From: an uncultured Lachnospiraceae bacterium
GTDB lineage: Bacteria > Bacillota > Clostridia > Lachnospirales > Lachnospiraceae
Length of the DNA stretch: 61,445 nt
Direction of reading: 5' to 3'
Assembly (NCBI GenBank): GCA_910580195.1
Contig: CAJTWA010000024.1
Coordinates: forward strand, 1-61,445
Shown piece by piece: positions 25,977 through 34,879 of this stretch. The notes below the pieces were generated by a model. The model was not told where the DNA came from, searched no databases, and saw nothing but the letters and a program-made list of their open reading frames with translations. Positions within the stretch are counted from its first letter, which is position 1, and every line of letters begins with the position of its first letter. The position numbers were made by a program, and so were the translations under genes.

Positions 25977-27713
25977 CTATCCGGCAAACTGCATACGGTA
26001 AAGTTTTGCATAAATGCCTTCTTTTTCCAATAATTCCCTGTGGGTTCCCTCTTCCTCAATCCCCGTGTCCGTAAGCACCAAAATTTTCTGGGCGTTGCGG
26101 ATGGTGGACAGGCGGTGGGCAATCACAAAGGTAGTGCGGTTTTTTGCCAATTTTTCCAAAGATTCCTGTACCACTTTTTCACTTTCATTGTCTAACGCCG
26201 AGGTCGCCTCATCAAATATCAGTATGGGCGGATTTTTCAAAAATACCCGTGCAATAGACAGCCGCTGTTTCTGCCCGCCGGACAGCTTCACGCCCCGCTG
26301 GCCGATATCTGTATCATACCCATCGGGCAGCGCCATAATAAAATCATGGGCATTGGCGCTCTTTGCCGCTTCAACCACTTCCTCCCGGGTGGCATCCGGC
26401 CGGCCATAGCGGATGTTGTCCATCACGGTCCCTACAAACAGGTATACGTCCTGCTGCACAATGCCAATCTGGTTCCGCAGGCTCTTTAAGGTCACGTCCC
26501 GGATATCCTGCCCGTCAATCTTCACCGCGCCGCTTGTTACATCATAAAACCGTGGAATCAGGCTGCACAAAGTGCTTTTCCCTGCACCGGAAGAACCCAC
26601 CAGCGCCATATAGGAGCCAGCCTCCACCTCAAGGTTGATATGGTTCAGCACAGTTTCCGTATTTTCTTCATATTGGAAAGAAACATTGTCGAAGGAGATA
26701 TCGCCTTTGACATTTCTCAATTCCACGGCGCCCGGCTGGTCTGCAATATCAGGCTCAATTGCCATCATTTCCATAAAACGCTCATACCCAGTATAGCCGT
26801 TTTGGAACTGTTCCGTAAAGTTAATCAGCTTTTTCACCGGCTCAGTAAAGGTATTGATATACAAAAGGAAGGTAATCAAATCCGCCACATCAACCTGCCC
26901 ATTAGTAATCAGCACTGCACCGGCCACCAGCACCACAATGGTAATCATTGTTGTCAACGCCCCAAGGCCAGAATGGTAGCCCGCCATATACACATAGCTG
27001 TTCTTCTTCGCTGCCAAAAACCCTTGGTTCCCTTCCTCGAACTTGTGCAGCTCCACTTCTTCATTGGCAAAAGACTTCACGACCCGGATGCCGGAAAGGT
27101 TGTCCTCAATCTGGCTGTTGATTTCCGCAATCTTTACCCGGTTCCGCTTAAACGCCCGCTTCATCCTTGTGTTAAAATACAAGGCATACACCAGCATAAT
27201 GGGCACAAAAGCAAACGCAACCATCGTAAGTTTCCAATCAATGCTCATTAATATAATGAAAGAACCCACAATCTTTATGATGGAAATTACCAAATCCTCG
27301 GGGCCATGGTGCAAAAGCTCGCTGATGTCAAACAAGTCGCTGGTAATCCTCGACATAAGCTGCCCCACTTTCTGGTTGTTGAAAAAAGAAAACGACAGCT
27401 TCTGGTAATGCCCAAAAATCTCCGCCCGCATGTCATACTCAATCTTCGCCCCCATCACATGGCCGTAATTGGATATGAAATAATTGCAGAAGCACTCTAC
27501 CGCCACAAGTCCCAGCATCAGTATCCCAAGCCTTGCAATCTGGCCCAGGGCAGCCCCGGCCTCCATGGTAATCACATGGTTGGTAATATAGCGTACAATC
27601 AAAGGGATCACCAATGTCACCCCTGCGCCTAAAATTGCAAAGAACATGTCCGCAAGGAATAAGGGCAGGTAGGGCTTGTAGTAGGATGCCAGCTTTTTTA
27701 ATTTTTGTTCCAT
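25977..27713 (-). CDS. ABC transporter, fused permease and ATPase (exporter type)
   Basis: Half-transporter of 578 residues that should dimerise. An N-terminal six-helix ABC exporter domain (about 1-310) is followed by the ATPase with Walker A GSSGAGKS, signature LSGGQKQR, Walker B ILIFDEATS and the H-loop AHRLSTI. AAGGGG precedes the ATG. It is the first gene of the string down to lepB, read from a promoter at 27929-27956. The substrate is unknown; MsbA/lipid- or drug-type export is typical. Confidence 0.93.
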   Translation of the reverse strand: MEQKLKKLASYYKPYLPLFLADMFFAILGAGVTLVIPLIVRYITNHVITMEAGAALGQIARLGILMLGLVAVECFCNYFISNYGHVMGAKIEYDMRAEIFGHYQKLSFSFFNNQKVGQLMSRITSDLFDISELLHHGPEDLVISIIKIVGSFIILMSIDWKLTMVAFAFVPIMLVYALYFNTRMKRAFKRNRVKIAEINSQIEDNLSGIRVVKSFANEEVELHKFEEGNQGFLAAKKNSYVYMAGYHSGLGALTTMITIVVLVAGAVLITNGQVDVADLITFLLYINTFTEPVKKLINFTEQFQNGYTGYERFMEMMAIEPDIADQPGAVELRNVKGDISFDNVSFQYEENTETVLNHINLEVEAGSYMALVGSSGAGKSTLCSLIPRFYDVTSGAVKIDGQDIRDVTLKSLRNQIGIVQQDVYLFVGTVMDNIRYGRPDATREEVVEAAKSANAHDFIMALPDGYDTDIGQRGVKLSGGQKQRLSIARVFLKNPPILIFDEATSALDNESEKVVQESLEKLAKNRTTFVIAHRLSTIRNAQKILVLTDTGIEEEGTHRELLEKEGIYAKLYRMQFAG

Positions 27714-27807
27714 TCAAATCCCCTTTCCTGAAAAATTCTCTTATGTTGCCTGCAAAATGCCCGTTTTTCAAATTGGGATTCCGGGATTTGCCCTAGGCTG
27801 CGCAGAA

Positions 27808-27895
27808 TGGACCACCCCGCGCAAGCTACGGAGTATCTAGCCCCTGGCTCCCCCTTCAGGACGCCGCAAGCAGCGGGGTATTCGACCCGTGAAGG
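27808..27895. repeat. Degenerate GC-rich intergenic repeat with inverted ends
   Basis: Two related segments on the minus strand, ATACCCCGCTGCTTGCG and ATACTCCGTAGCTTGCG, frame a GC-rich stretch in the leader of the ABC operon, and the ends ACCCCGC/GCGGGGT can pair. A similar CCCCGCTGC-AAGCAACGGGG hairpin occurs at 58561-58580. It looks like a worn copy of a small dispersed hairpin element; an ORF across it has no ribosome binding site and is not called. Confidence 0.4.
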
Positions 27896-27928
27896 AATAA
27901 ACCTTGGATTCTGCCGCCCGCAGAAACC

Positions 27929-27956
27929 ATTATAGCACACTTGCCAATAATTTCAA
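27929..27956 (-). promoter_or_regulatory. Sigma-A promoter of the ABC/CobW/lepB gene string
   Basis: On the minus strand TTGAAA (27951-27956) and TATAAT (27929-27934) are 16 bases apart. The leader to the ABC gene would be about 210 bases and contains the GC-rich repeat at 27808-27895. Confidence 0.7.
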
Positions 27957-28036
27957 ATCTTTTCAAAGAACCATCTCCATTCCCAATTATTATATGCTTT
28001 CCTCCACATAATCTCAAGACGAATTTATTTATAAAA

Positions 28037-28065
28037 TTGACGCAAAGCGCCAAATCTTTTATAAT
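28037..28065 (+). promoter_or_regulatory. Sigma-A promoter of the LUD-domain gene
   Basis: TTGACG (28037-28042) and TATAAT (28060-28065) are 17 bases apart. Transcription from about 28072 leaves a 238-base leader before the ATG at 28311. Confidence 0.75.
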
Positions 28066-28114
28066 AACAAAAGAACCCTGCCTGCAAAAACCTTTTGGCA
28101 TTGGCAAAACATCC

Positions 28115-28214
28115 TTGGCATCCGTAAACGCAGCTCCAAAACTATTGCGGCTATGGTAAAATTTCTTTGGCATCCGTAAATTTCACTGTCCAGCAGCTGC
28201 AAAACTGATGCGGC
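28115..28214 (+). repeat. Imperfect duplication in the leader of the LUD-domain gene
   Basis: TTGGCATCCGTAAA occurs at 28115-28128 and 28167-28180. GCAGCT(C/G)CAAAACT followed by TGCGGC occurs from 28130 and again from 28193. Spacing differs by 11 bases between the two pairs, so it is a duplication with an insertion. It lies within the transcribed leader. Confidence 0.55.
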
Positions 28215-28310
28215 AAAGGCAGAATCCTTTTCCAAAAGCATGTAAAACGCCTTTTACATATGGCAAGCATCTTGAAAAAACATCTTATTACCAAAGAAAG
28301 GAGCACCCAT

Positions 28311-28949
28311 ATGACCCCTACACAAAAATATTACGAAAACCTTGCAAAAACAACCATAAAAAATCTGGAAAAACGCCACTTTGGCTGTTATTATTGCCAC
28401 ACATCAAAAGAAGCTGCCGAACTGGCTTCAAGCATGGTACCTGCTAGCAGCACAGTATCCTTCGGCGGCTCCATGACTTTGGAAGAATCCGGCATGGGCA
28501 GCATCCTGCGGAAACGGGAAGACATTACATTGCTGGACCGGAGCAAAGCAGGATCACCGGAAGAGGTGAAGGAGATTTACCACAAATCATTAAATGCGGA
28601 TTATTATTTTATGAGCAGTAACGCAATTACGGCAGATGGGGAACTGGTGAACATTGACGGCACAGGGAACCGGGTGGCCGCATTGATTTATGGGCCAGAG
28701 CACGTAATTATCTTAGCTGGCATGAATAAGGTAGCGCCCACACTGGAAGAAGCCATTTCCCGTGTGCGCAATGTGGCCTCCCCCATCAACGCCCTCCGGT
28801 TAGGCCGGAAAACGCCGTGCGCTGCCACTGGCCTATGTTCTGACTGCCTAAGCCCAGACTGCATCTGCTCCCATACTGTCATAACAAGGAAAAGCGCGCC
28901 TGAGAAACGGATTACGGTTATTCTAATCGGGGAATCCCTTGGTTATTAA
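28311..28949 (+). CDS. LUD-domain protein (LutC/DUF162 family)
   Basis: Protein of 212 residues; ATG 28311 follows AAAGGAG. Family features are VSFGGSMTLEESG near residue 50, LNADYYFMSSNAITADGELVNIDGTGNRVAA, and a C-terminal Cys cluster (CSDCLSPDCIC). Stand-alone LUD proteins are common in Lachnospiraceae. In the LutABC complex this domain takes part in lactate oxidation, but no lutA/lutB is present here and the role of the stand-alone form is not known. Confidence 0.88.
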   Translation: MTPTQKYYENLAKTTIKNLEKRHFGCYYCHTSKEAAELASSMVPASSTVSFGGSMTLEESGMGSILRKREDITLLDRSKAGSPEEVKEIYHKSLNADYYFMSSNAITADGELVNIDGTGNRVAALIYGPEHVIILAGMNKVAPTLEEAISRVRNVASPINALRLGRKTPCAATGLCSDCLSPDCICSHTVITRKSAPEKRITVILIGESLGY

Positions 28950-29021
28950 ATTTAGGTTTGATTTATCCTTCATTCCTAACCATATATTCAATCTCATTTT
29001 AATCTTTCATATTGTTTTGGC

Positions 29022-29063
29022 TTTTGCTGCATGGCCTGATGCCTAATGGGGCATGCAGCAAAA
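29022..29063. repeat. Perfect 12-bp hairpin between the LUD gene and scpB
   Basis: TTTTGCTGCATG (29022-29033) pairs with CATGCAGCAAAA (29052-29063). It lies between two convergent genes and probably limits transcription from both sides, although neither side has a long T-run directly after it. Confidence 0.55.
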
Positions 29064-29204
29064 AATTATATATTGCCTCAACATTTCAATATCAATGGCC
29101 GAAACATGCCTTCCCATGCAAGCCGCAGCCTTCCAAAAGCCCACCACCGTAACAATCCGCATAAATTTATTTTGTATACCAAGCAGAGGATTGGATTCCC
29201 ATAT

Positions 29205-29774
29205 TTACACCTCTAATTTCAGGTTCATCTCTTCCTCTGCTTGCTGCTTGAATTCTTCCAGCTGGTCTTGGTCTGGCACCGGCAGCTCTTCCAAGGACTG
29301 CACCCCGAAGCTCCTTAAAAATTCCTCTGTAGTCCCAAAGAGCAAGGGCCTCCCGGGAGCGTCCAGCCTTCCCAGTTCACAGACCAAATTATATTCTACC
29401 AGCTTATTAATGGCATGGGCGCAGCTTACCCCCCGGATCTTCTCAACTTCCAGTTTAGTAATCGGCTGCTTATAGGCAATGATGGAAAGGGTTTCCAACA
29501 GCACGTCTGTCAGCACATGGCGTTTGGGCTGTTTTGCAATCTTTATCAGGTATTCGTACATTTCCTTTTTCGTGCACAGCTGGACGGAATCTTCAATTTC
29601 AATCATCTCAATTCCCCGGTTCCCGGATTTGTACCGCTTCATCATTCTTTGCAGGATTTTCTGGATTTCCTCCACGCTGGTTTCTAATACATCCGCCAGC
29701 TTGGAAATTTCGACGGATTCCCCCATGGCAAATAAAATCCCCTCGATAACCGCTTCTTGTTTTTCCAACTTCAT
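29205..29774 (-). CDS. scpB: Segregation and condensation protein B
   Basis: Winged-helix kleisin-associated subunit of the SMC-ScpAB chromosome condensin, 189 residues. Typical segments are EAVIEGILFAMGE, LLETLSIIAYKQPITKLEVEKIRGV and LGRLDAPGRPLLFGTTEEFLR. It lies 14 bases after scpA, and AAGGAG precedes the ATG. The acidic C-terminal tail is normal for the family. Confidence 0.96.
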   Translation of the reverse strand: MKLEKQEAVIEGILFAMGESVEISKLADVLETSVEEIQKILQRMMKRYKSGNRGIEMIEIEDSVQLCTKKEMYEYLIKIAKQPKRHVLTDVLLETLSIIAYKQPITKLEVEKIRGVSCAHAINKLVEYNLVCELGRLDAPGRPLLFGTTEEFLRSFGVQSLEELPVPDQDQLEEFKQQAEEEMNLKLEV

Positions 29775-29788
29775 ACTGTCCTGACTCC

Positions 29789-30553
29789 TTATGCCGGCAT
29801 CTGCTGGCTTTCCCCGCCGTTCGCGTAAATCATAATGTCATCAAAAATATGTTCCTGCAAAATATGTATTTTCCCTGTCTTTATTAATTCCAGAATTGAT
29901 AAAAATGTGACAATCACTTCCATTTTGCTGCTCTGCTCCTCCAAAACCCCCCGGAAACTAAACTGCCTGTGGGCCATGGCATACTGCTCCAAGTAAGCCA
30001 TCCGCTCCTCCAAAGACACTTCCTCCCGCTCAATTTTCCCAAATTTGGAACGGATAGGGTCAATTTTGTTTTCCTGCCTGCGCATGACAGATTTGAAAAT
30101 ATCATTGAGCTTGCGCAATGTCAGTCCCGAAAGCAAATCCTGCAAATCCACTGGCTCTTCATACTTCCTGACTTCTTCCGGTATGGTGGGTACCTTAAAT
30201 AAAGCCTTTTCCGCATCTATCTGCCTGTCCTTCAGTTCATAGGACATGCATTTGTACATTTTATATTCCAGCAGCTTCTGCACCAGCTCTGCCCTTGGGT
30301 CCTCTGTTTCTTCCTCGGAAACTTCCTTCGGGAGCAGCATTTTTGACTTGATGTCAAGGAGGGTAGCCGCCATCACCAGAAATTCGCTTACCACATCCAG
30401 GTCCTGCCGCTGCATCTCATTGATGTAATCCATGTACTGCTTCGTGATTTCCACAATGGGAATGTCATATATATTCACTTTATTTTTTTCCAGCAAGTGC
30501 AGGAGCAAATCCAAAGGCCCTTCAAACACTTGCAGCTTCACCTTCAAATCCAT
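29789..30553 (-). CDS. scpA: Segregation and condensation protein A
   Basis: Kleisin subunit of SMC-ScpAB, 254 residues. The start is set at ATG 30553 (MDLKVKLQVFEGPLDLLLHL), the usual family N-terminus, with GGTGG upstream; an in-frame GTG at 30562 is an alternative. The N-terminal SMC-neck-binding helices and the C-terminal winged helix (VTFLSILELIKTGKIHI) are intact. It is followed by scpB. Confidence 0.96.
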   Translation of the reverse strand: MDLKVKLQVFEGPLDLLLHLLEKNKVNIYDIPIVEITKQYMDYINEMQRQDLDVVSEFLVMAATLLDIKSKMLLPKEVSEEETEDPRAELVQKLLEYKMYKCMSYELKDRQIDAEKALFKVPTIPEEVRKYEEPVDLQDLLSGLTLRKLNDIFKSVMRRQENKIDPIRSKFGKIEREEVSLEERMAYLEQYAMAHRQFSFRGVLEEQSSKMEVIVTFLSILELIKTGKIHILQEHIFDDIMIYANGGESQQMPA

Positions 30554-30590
30554 AGAAACCACCCATTTTCTTACTCCATTCAGGCATAGG

Positions 30591-30692
30591 CAAACGGAAT
30601 CCCATGTCCCGCAGTTCCCTTTCCCCCATCCAATTCATACTTCCATCGGACAAGCGCAAACAGAACTCCATGTCCCACAGTTCCCTTTACCC
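30591..30692. repeat. 66-bp-period duplication upstream of scpA
   Basis: CAAAC(G/A)GAA followed by CCATGTCCC(G/A)CAGTTCCCTTT starts at 30591 and again at 30657. The 289-base gap between scpA and the phosphoesterase gene holds nothing else I can call. Confidence 0.6.
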
Positions 30693-30842
30693 GGAACAGA
30701 TACTGGCTGCACAAAAACAGCACTATCACTTATTCTACCTGTATCTTCCCCTTTTTTCAAGGGAATTTTTGTCAGAAATGAATAAAAAGCAAAAGGCCTG
30801 CTGCAGCGCCTGTCTGCTGCCTGAACGGCACATTAGAGGCTG

Positions 30843-31697
30843 TCATTCTGGCAGGAAAGTAACTGCCAGCAGTTCTGCCCGGTCAAAAATCCGTATATGG
30901 AACGTATGGGTGCCCAGACCCCGGCTGATAATCACATTCTTCCCTTCCATCTGGAACCTGCCGGAATCGTACTTTGGGAACCAAGTAAGCTGGGGGGATA
31001 TTACGCTGCCAATCCCCGGAATCCGGATGAGGCCGCCATGGTTATGCCCGCAGAATGTCACGTCTGCGCCCCAGCGGATATACTCTTTTGCATAAGCTGG
31101 GTTATGTGCAAGGAGAATCTGGTACATCCCCTCCTTCTTGGGAGGGAGGCGTTCCTCAAGGTATCCCTGCTCCAGCGGAACAATCCTGCCTTTTTCATAA
31201 TAATCCAATTCCAATTCCAAGGCAGAAAGCTGCACCCAGTTCTCCCCAAGGGAAATTTCCCGGCTTTCTGTCCCCATGACAGTTACCCCTGCTTCTTTTA
31301 CTTTGGACATATATTGCAGGAACAATGCGTGGTTGGTTTTTTCCGGGTTCTGAAGGCGGGTTTCATGGTTCCCATAGCTGTAATACACTGGGGCAATCCT
31401 TGCAAGTTCCTGCAGAACCCTTAACGCAACCTCGTAGGTTCCGCTGTATTTTGATACCAACATATCCCCCGGAATGAAAATTGCATGTGGATTTAATTTT
31501 TTCACTTGTTCCAGCAGCCTACAGTTCTCCCTGCCATAAGAAAAGCCATGCATATCTGCAATGACCGCCACGCGGGCCTGCTTTTTTATCTTTGGGGACG
31601 AAACCTTGTATTCTGTTACCCGGAATTTTGTCAATTCCCATTTCTGCCATAAGATATAGCATAAAACTATTGCAAGTCCAAAAAATATAACCCTCAT
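30843..31697 (-). CDS. Membrane-anchored metallophosphoesterase (YkuE/YaeI-like)
   Basis: Calcineurin-type phosphoesterase of 284 residues with an uncleaved N-terminal membrane segment (residues 1-18). Metal-site motifs are in order: VIADMHG, FIPGDML, YYSYGNHE, LLAHNPAYA and FCGHNHGG. AAAGGT precedes the ATG. The family includes UDP-diacylglucosamine-type and lipid phosphoesterases; the substrate here is not known. Confidence 0.9.
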   Translation of the reverse strand: MRVIFFGLAIVLCYILWQKWELTKFRVTEYKVSSPKIKKQARVAVIADMHGFSYGRENCRLLEQVKKLNPHAIFIPGDMLVSKYSGTYEVALRVLQELARIAPVYYSYGNHETRLQNPEKTNHALFLQYMSKVKEAGVTVMGTESREISLGENWVQLSALELELDYYEKGRIVPLEQGYLEERLPPKKEGMYQILLAHNPAYAKEYIRWGADVTFCGHNHGGLIRIPGIGSVISPQLTWFPKYDSGRFQMEGKNVIISRGLGTHTFHIRIFDRAELLAVTFLPE

Positions 31698-31821
31698 TTA
31701 TTTTTACCTTTCTCACTTTATCATAACATCATAGTACGTTTTTCCAATAGATATGCCAAAAACCGGGAATATCATACAAGCATCCCGCTTAAACTGTTAT
31801 AAAACATTTGGAGGTACTGAT

Positions 31822-33201
31822 ATGCATTGTATACTGTCTTTTTTCTTATCTGGATGTTTGCTGCTGTCCTCCCTGCTCCCGGCCTCTGGCACTGCCATGG
31901 TACAGATACCTGCAGGAACCATCGCGGAACAGGCGCCTGCCGGGGAAACTACCGCCACCCAAGAAGGCAACTCAGAACAGGCGCCTGCCGGGGAAACTGC
32001 TGACACCCAAGAAGGCAACTCAGAACAGGCGCCTGCCGGGGAAACTGCTGACACCCAAGAAGGCAACTCAGAACAGGCGCCTGCCGGGGAAACTGCTGCA
32101 AGCCAGCCACCTGCCGGGGAACTTGCCATTTCTGCCCCTTCTGCCGTATTGATGGAGGCATCCACCGGCCAAGTCGTCTACGAAAAGGAGGCACATACCT
32201 CGCTGCACCCGGCCAGCATTACCAAGATTATGACAATGATCCTGATTTTTGATGCGCTAAAGGAGGGGAAGATATCCTTGGAGGATACGGTAACCGTATC
32301 GGAATATGCTGCCAGCATGGGCGGTTCCCAAGTATTTTTGGAGCCGGGGGAAACCCAGACTGTGGAAACCATGCTCAAATGCATTTCTGTTGCCAGCGCC
32401 AATGATGCCTGTGTCGCCATGGCCGAGCACATCTGGGGCAGCGAGCAGGAATTTGTGGCGCAGATGAACCAGCGGGCAAAAGTACTTGGCATGGAGGACA
32501 CCACCTTCGTCAACTGCTGCGGCCTTGACGTGGATGGGCACATGACAACAGCCTATGACGTCGCCCTGATGTCCCGGGAACTGATTAGCAAGTACCCGCA
32601 GATACATAACTACTGCACCATCTGGATGGAAAACATCACCCATGTGACCCGGCGGGGCTCTTCGGAATTCGGCCTTACCAACACCAACAAGCTCATCCGC
32701 CAGTACCCTTACGCCACCGGCCTGAAAACAGGCTCCACTTCCCAAGCAAAATACTGCGTTTCCGCCACTGCTGAAAAAGATGGCATGAAGCTGATTGCAG
32801 TCATCATGGCGGCGCCGGACCACAAAATCCGTTTCCAAGACGCCACCGCCCTTTTAAACTATGGCTTCGGGAAATGCCAAGTGTACAAGGATGAAAACAA
32901 AGATAAGCTGCCCAGCCTTGCCATCCAAGGAGGCGTGGAGGACAGTTCCCCCTTGGCCTATGAATCAAGCTTCACCTATCTGGACGTGGCTGGCTCCGAT
33001 TTGTCCGCCATCACAAAGGAACTTAACCTCCCGGAATCCGCAAACGCGCCTGTGAAAAAAGGGGAGCCGGCCGGAAAAGCTGTCTACAAATTAAACGGAA
33101 AGGAAATCGGCTCTGTCAGCATCCTATATGAAAAAGATGTAAAAGAAGCGCTGTTTAAGGACTATTTCCTGAAAATTCTGGAAGAATTCCTGCTCTGCTA
33201 A
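31822..33201 (+). CDS. D-alanyl-D-alanine carboxypeptidase (PBP5/DacF type) with a repeat linker
   Basis: Exported penicillin-binding protein that trims the terminal D-Ala of peptidoglycan stems, 459 residues. ATG 31822 follows GGAGG. After the signal peptide is a linker of 16-residue repeats (EQAPAGET-x2-TQEGNS, period 48 bases, 31927-32098). The S11 transpeptidase fold follows, with S132-x-x-K135 (SITK), S192-A-N194 and K302-TG, then a PBP5_C-like domain. The C-terminus (ALFKDYFLKILEEFLLC) can form the usual amphipathic membrane anchor. All catalytic residues are intact; the linker is unusual. Confidence 0.94.
   Translation: MHCILSFFLSGCLLLSSLLPASGTAMVQIPAGTIAEQAPAGETTATQEGNSEQAPAGETADTQEGNSEQAPAGETADTQEGNSEQAPAGETAASQPPAGELAISAPSAVLMEASTGQVVYEKEAHTSLHPASITKIMTMILIFDALKEGKISLEDTVTVSEYAASMGGSQVFLEPGETQTVETMLKCISVASANDACVAMAEHIWGSEQEFVAQMNQRAKVLGMEDTTFVNCCGLDVDGHMTTAYDVALMSRELISKYPQIHNYCTIWMENITHVTRRGSSEFGLTNTNKLIRQYPYATGLKTGSTSQAKYCVSATAEKDGMKLIAVIMAAPDHKIRFQDATALLNYGFGKCQVYKDENKDKLPSLAIQGGVEDSSPLAYESSFTYLDVAGSDLSAITKELNLPESANAPVKKGEPAGKAVYKLNGKEIGSVSILYEKDVKEALFKDYFLKILEEFLLC
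31927..32098 (+). repeat. 48-bp in-frame tandem repeat in the DD-carboxypeptidase
   Basis: GAACAGGCGCCTGCCGGGG starts at 31927, 31975, 32023 and 32071, an exact 48-base period. Copies 2 and 3 are identical, which points to recent expansion. Confidence 0.93.
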
Positions 33202-33217
33202 AGCACCGTTGCCTACA

Positions 33218-33257
33218 CCCCGCTGCTGCCAGCAGCCCCTTTTTTACAGCAGCGGGG
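33218..33257. terminator. Shared terminator of the DD-carboxypeptidase and cardiolipin synthase genes
   Basis: A small stem GCTGCT-GCC-AGCAGC (33222-33236) followed by CCCCTTTTTT ends the plus-strand gene. A larger stem, CCCCGCTGCTG (33218-33228) with CAGCAGCGGGG (33247-33257), includes the last codons of the convergent cls gene. The two folds are mutually exclusive. Confidence 0.75.
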
Positions 33258-34782
33258 CAAACAGGCGCATGACCCCTTGCAGGGTGCGGATAGCCGCAGG
33301 GCGTTTCCAGCAGAACTCCATATTGATTTCCTCTGATTCCGCCATAGTTTTTAACACATCCTCCTTTACCTGCATGACAGCTTTAGAGCGGTACATCCAG
33401 ACCCCGCACTCAAAATGCAGGTACAGGCTGCGGTAATCAAGGTTCACGCTGCCCACCACGGCCACTTCGTCATCGCAGACAAAGCACTTTGCATGGAGGA
33501 ACCCCGGGTTGTACTGGTAAATCCTGACCCCGCACTCTAGCAACGGCTCATAGTAAGACTGGCTAATCCAGTACACAATCTGCTTATCCGGAATCCCCGG
33601 CATGATAATCCGCACGTCCACGCCGCTCTTAGCTGTATTCTGCAATGCTTTCAGCAGTTCATCATCTGGGATTAAGTAGGGGGTGAAAATATACACATAC
33701 TTTTTCGCCCGGTTAATGATGTTCATATAAATGTTTTCCCCCACCGTTTCATGGTCTAAGGGGCTGTCTGTATAAGGCTGCACATAGCCGTCGCTTTCAT
33801 ACTGCCGGGACTGGTAGCGGGAAGGCCGGAACTGGTTTAAGTCCCGTTCCGTAGTCTTGGTGATATAATCCCACATTTCAAGGAACATCACCGTAAAGCT
33901 CCAGACGCCTTCCCCCTCCAGGCGCACCCCCGTATCCTTCCAATATCCAAACCGTTTCACCTTATTCACATATTCATCCGCCAGATTAATCCCGCCGGTA
34001 AACCCTATTTTCCCGTCCGCCACAAGGATTTTCCTGTGGTCCCGGTTGTTCATCACCACGGACATGACGGGGTACAGGGGGTTAAACCGGACGCATTGGA
34101 TGCCAAATCCCTGCATTTGCTGGAAATATTTTTCCGGCAGGGTTGTCACGCACCCAAAATCATCGTAAATAAAGCGTACATCCACCCCTTCTTTGGCCTT
34201 CTGCTTGAGGATTTCCAGTATTTTCCCAAACATATACCCCTCTTCCACAATAAAGTATTCCATGAAAATAAAATGCTTTGCCTCCTCCAAGGCTTCCAGC
34301 ATATCCGGGAACATTTCCTCCCCGCAGGGGTAATATTTTGTTTCTGTATTTTTATAAACCGGGTAGCCAGCCCACTCGCTGACGTATTTGGACTGGCGGT
34401 ATACGGACAAATCCAGCTCCTTCAGCTCTTCCTGCAAATCCAAATGTTCCGGCAAATTCTGCTCAATTTCAGAATTGACGGCCTCCATGCGTTTCCTTGT
34501 AGGCCGCGTCAGCTCCGACCGCCCGAAAATAAAATAGACCAGCAGCCCCACAATGGGCACTGCCAAGATTACCACGGTCCATGCAATCTTATAGGACAGG
34601 TTGCTCCGCTTATTGACAATCACCACCACAACAAACACTGCCAAAATGTCAATCACTGTATTAAAAAACGTATAACGCATCTGGAAACCATACAGAAATG
34701 ACAGCAGCCAGCAAAGCTGCACCAGAATCGCAAGGGCTACGATTGTCGCCCTCCCCAGCAAAAATTTCTTAACTTTCTTCAT
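33244..34782 (-). CDS. cls: Cardiolipin synthase
   Basis: Membrane phospholipase-D-family enzyme that joins two phosphatidylglycerols, 512 residues. The start at ATG 34782 follows AGAGGTGG. Two N-terminal membrane helices precede two HKD motifs: HRKILVADGKIGFTGG and HAKCFVCDDEVAVVGS. The C-terminus ends with the usual ...MRLFAPLL. It lies 97 bases after the subtilase gene on the same strand. Confidence 0.95.
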   Translation of the reverse strand: MKKVKKFLLGRATIVALAILVQLCWLLSFLYGFQMRYTFFNTVIDILAVFVVVVIVNKRSNLSYKIAWTVVILAVPIVGLLVYFIFGRSELTRPTRKRMEAVNSEIEQNLPEHLDLQEELKELDLSVYRQSKYVSEWAGYPVYKNTETKYYPCGEEMFPDMLEALEEAKHFIFMEYFIVEEGYMFGKILEILKQKAKEGVDVRFIYDDFGCVTTLPEKYFQQMQGFGIQCVRFNPLYPVMSVVMNNRDHRKILVADGKIGFTGGINLADEYVNKVKRFGYWKDTGVRLEGEGVWSFTVMFLEMWDYITKTTERDLNQFRPSRYQSRQYESDGYVQPYTDSPLDHETVGENIYMNIINRAKKYVYIFTPYLIPDDELLKALQNTAKSGVDVRIIMPGIPDKQIVYWISQSYYEPLLECGVRIYQYNPGFLHAKCFVCDDEVAVVGSVNLDYRSLYLHFECGVWMYRSKAVMQVKEDVLKTMAESEEINMEFCWKRPAAIRTLQGVMRLFAPLL

Positions 34783-34879
34783 CGAACCACCTCTCACGCA
34801 ATCCCATTTGCCGCCAAAAATCCCATGTATGGCATCATCTTTGGCGTGCAATCCTAATCCTTGCGCTGGTGACATTTTA

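Noticed and set aside
27698..28173. Two small minus-strand ORFs in the leader of the ABC operon
   Set aside because: They overlap the GC-rich repeat and the promoter, lack ribosome binding sites, and show no domain. I treat the 597-base gap as two divergent leaders plus the repeat.
31927..32098. Regular repeats considered as a CRISPR array
   Set aside because: Contiguous in-frame 48-base units without spacers, encoding a protein linker. No cas genes are present in the window. The same holds for the other repeat sets.
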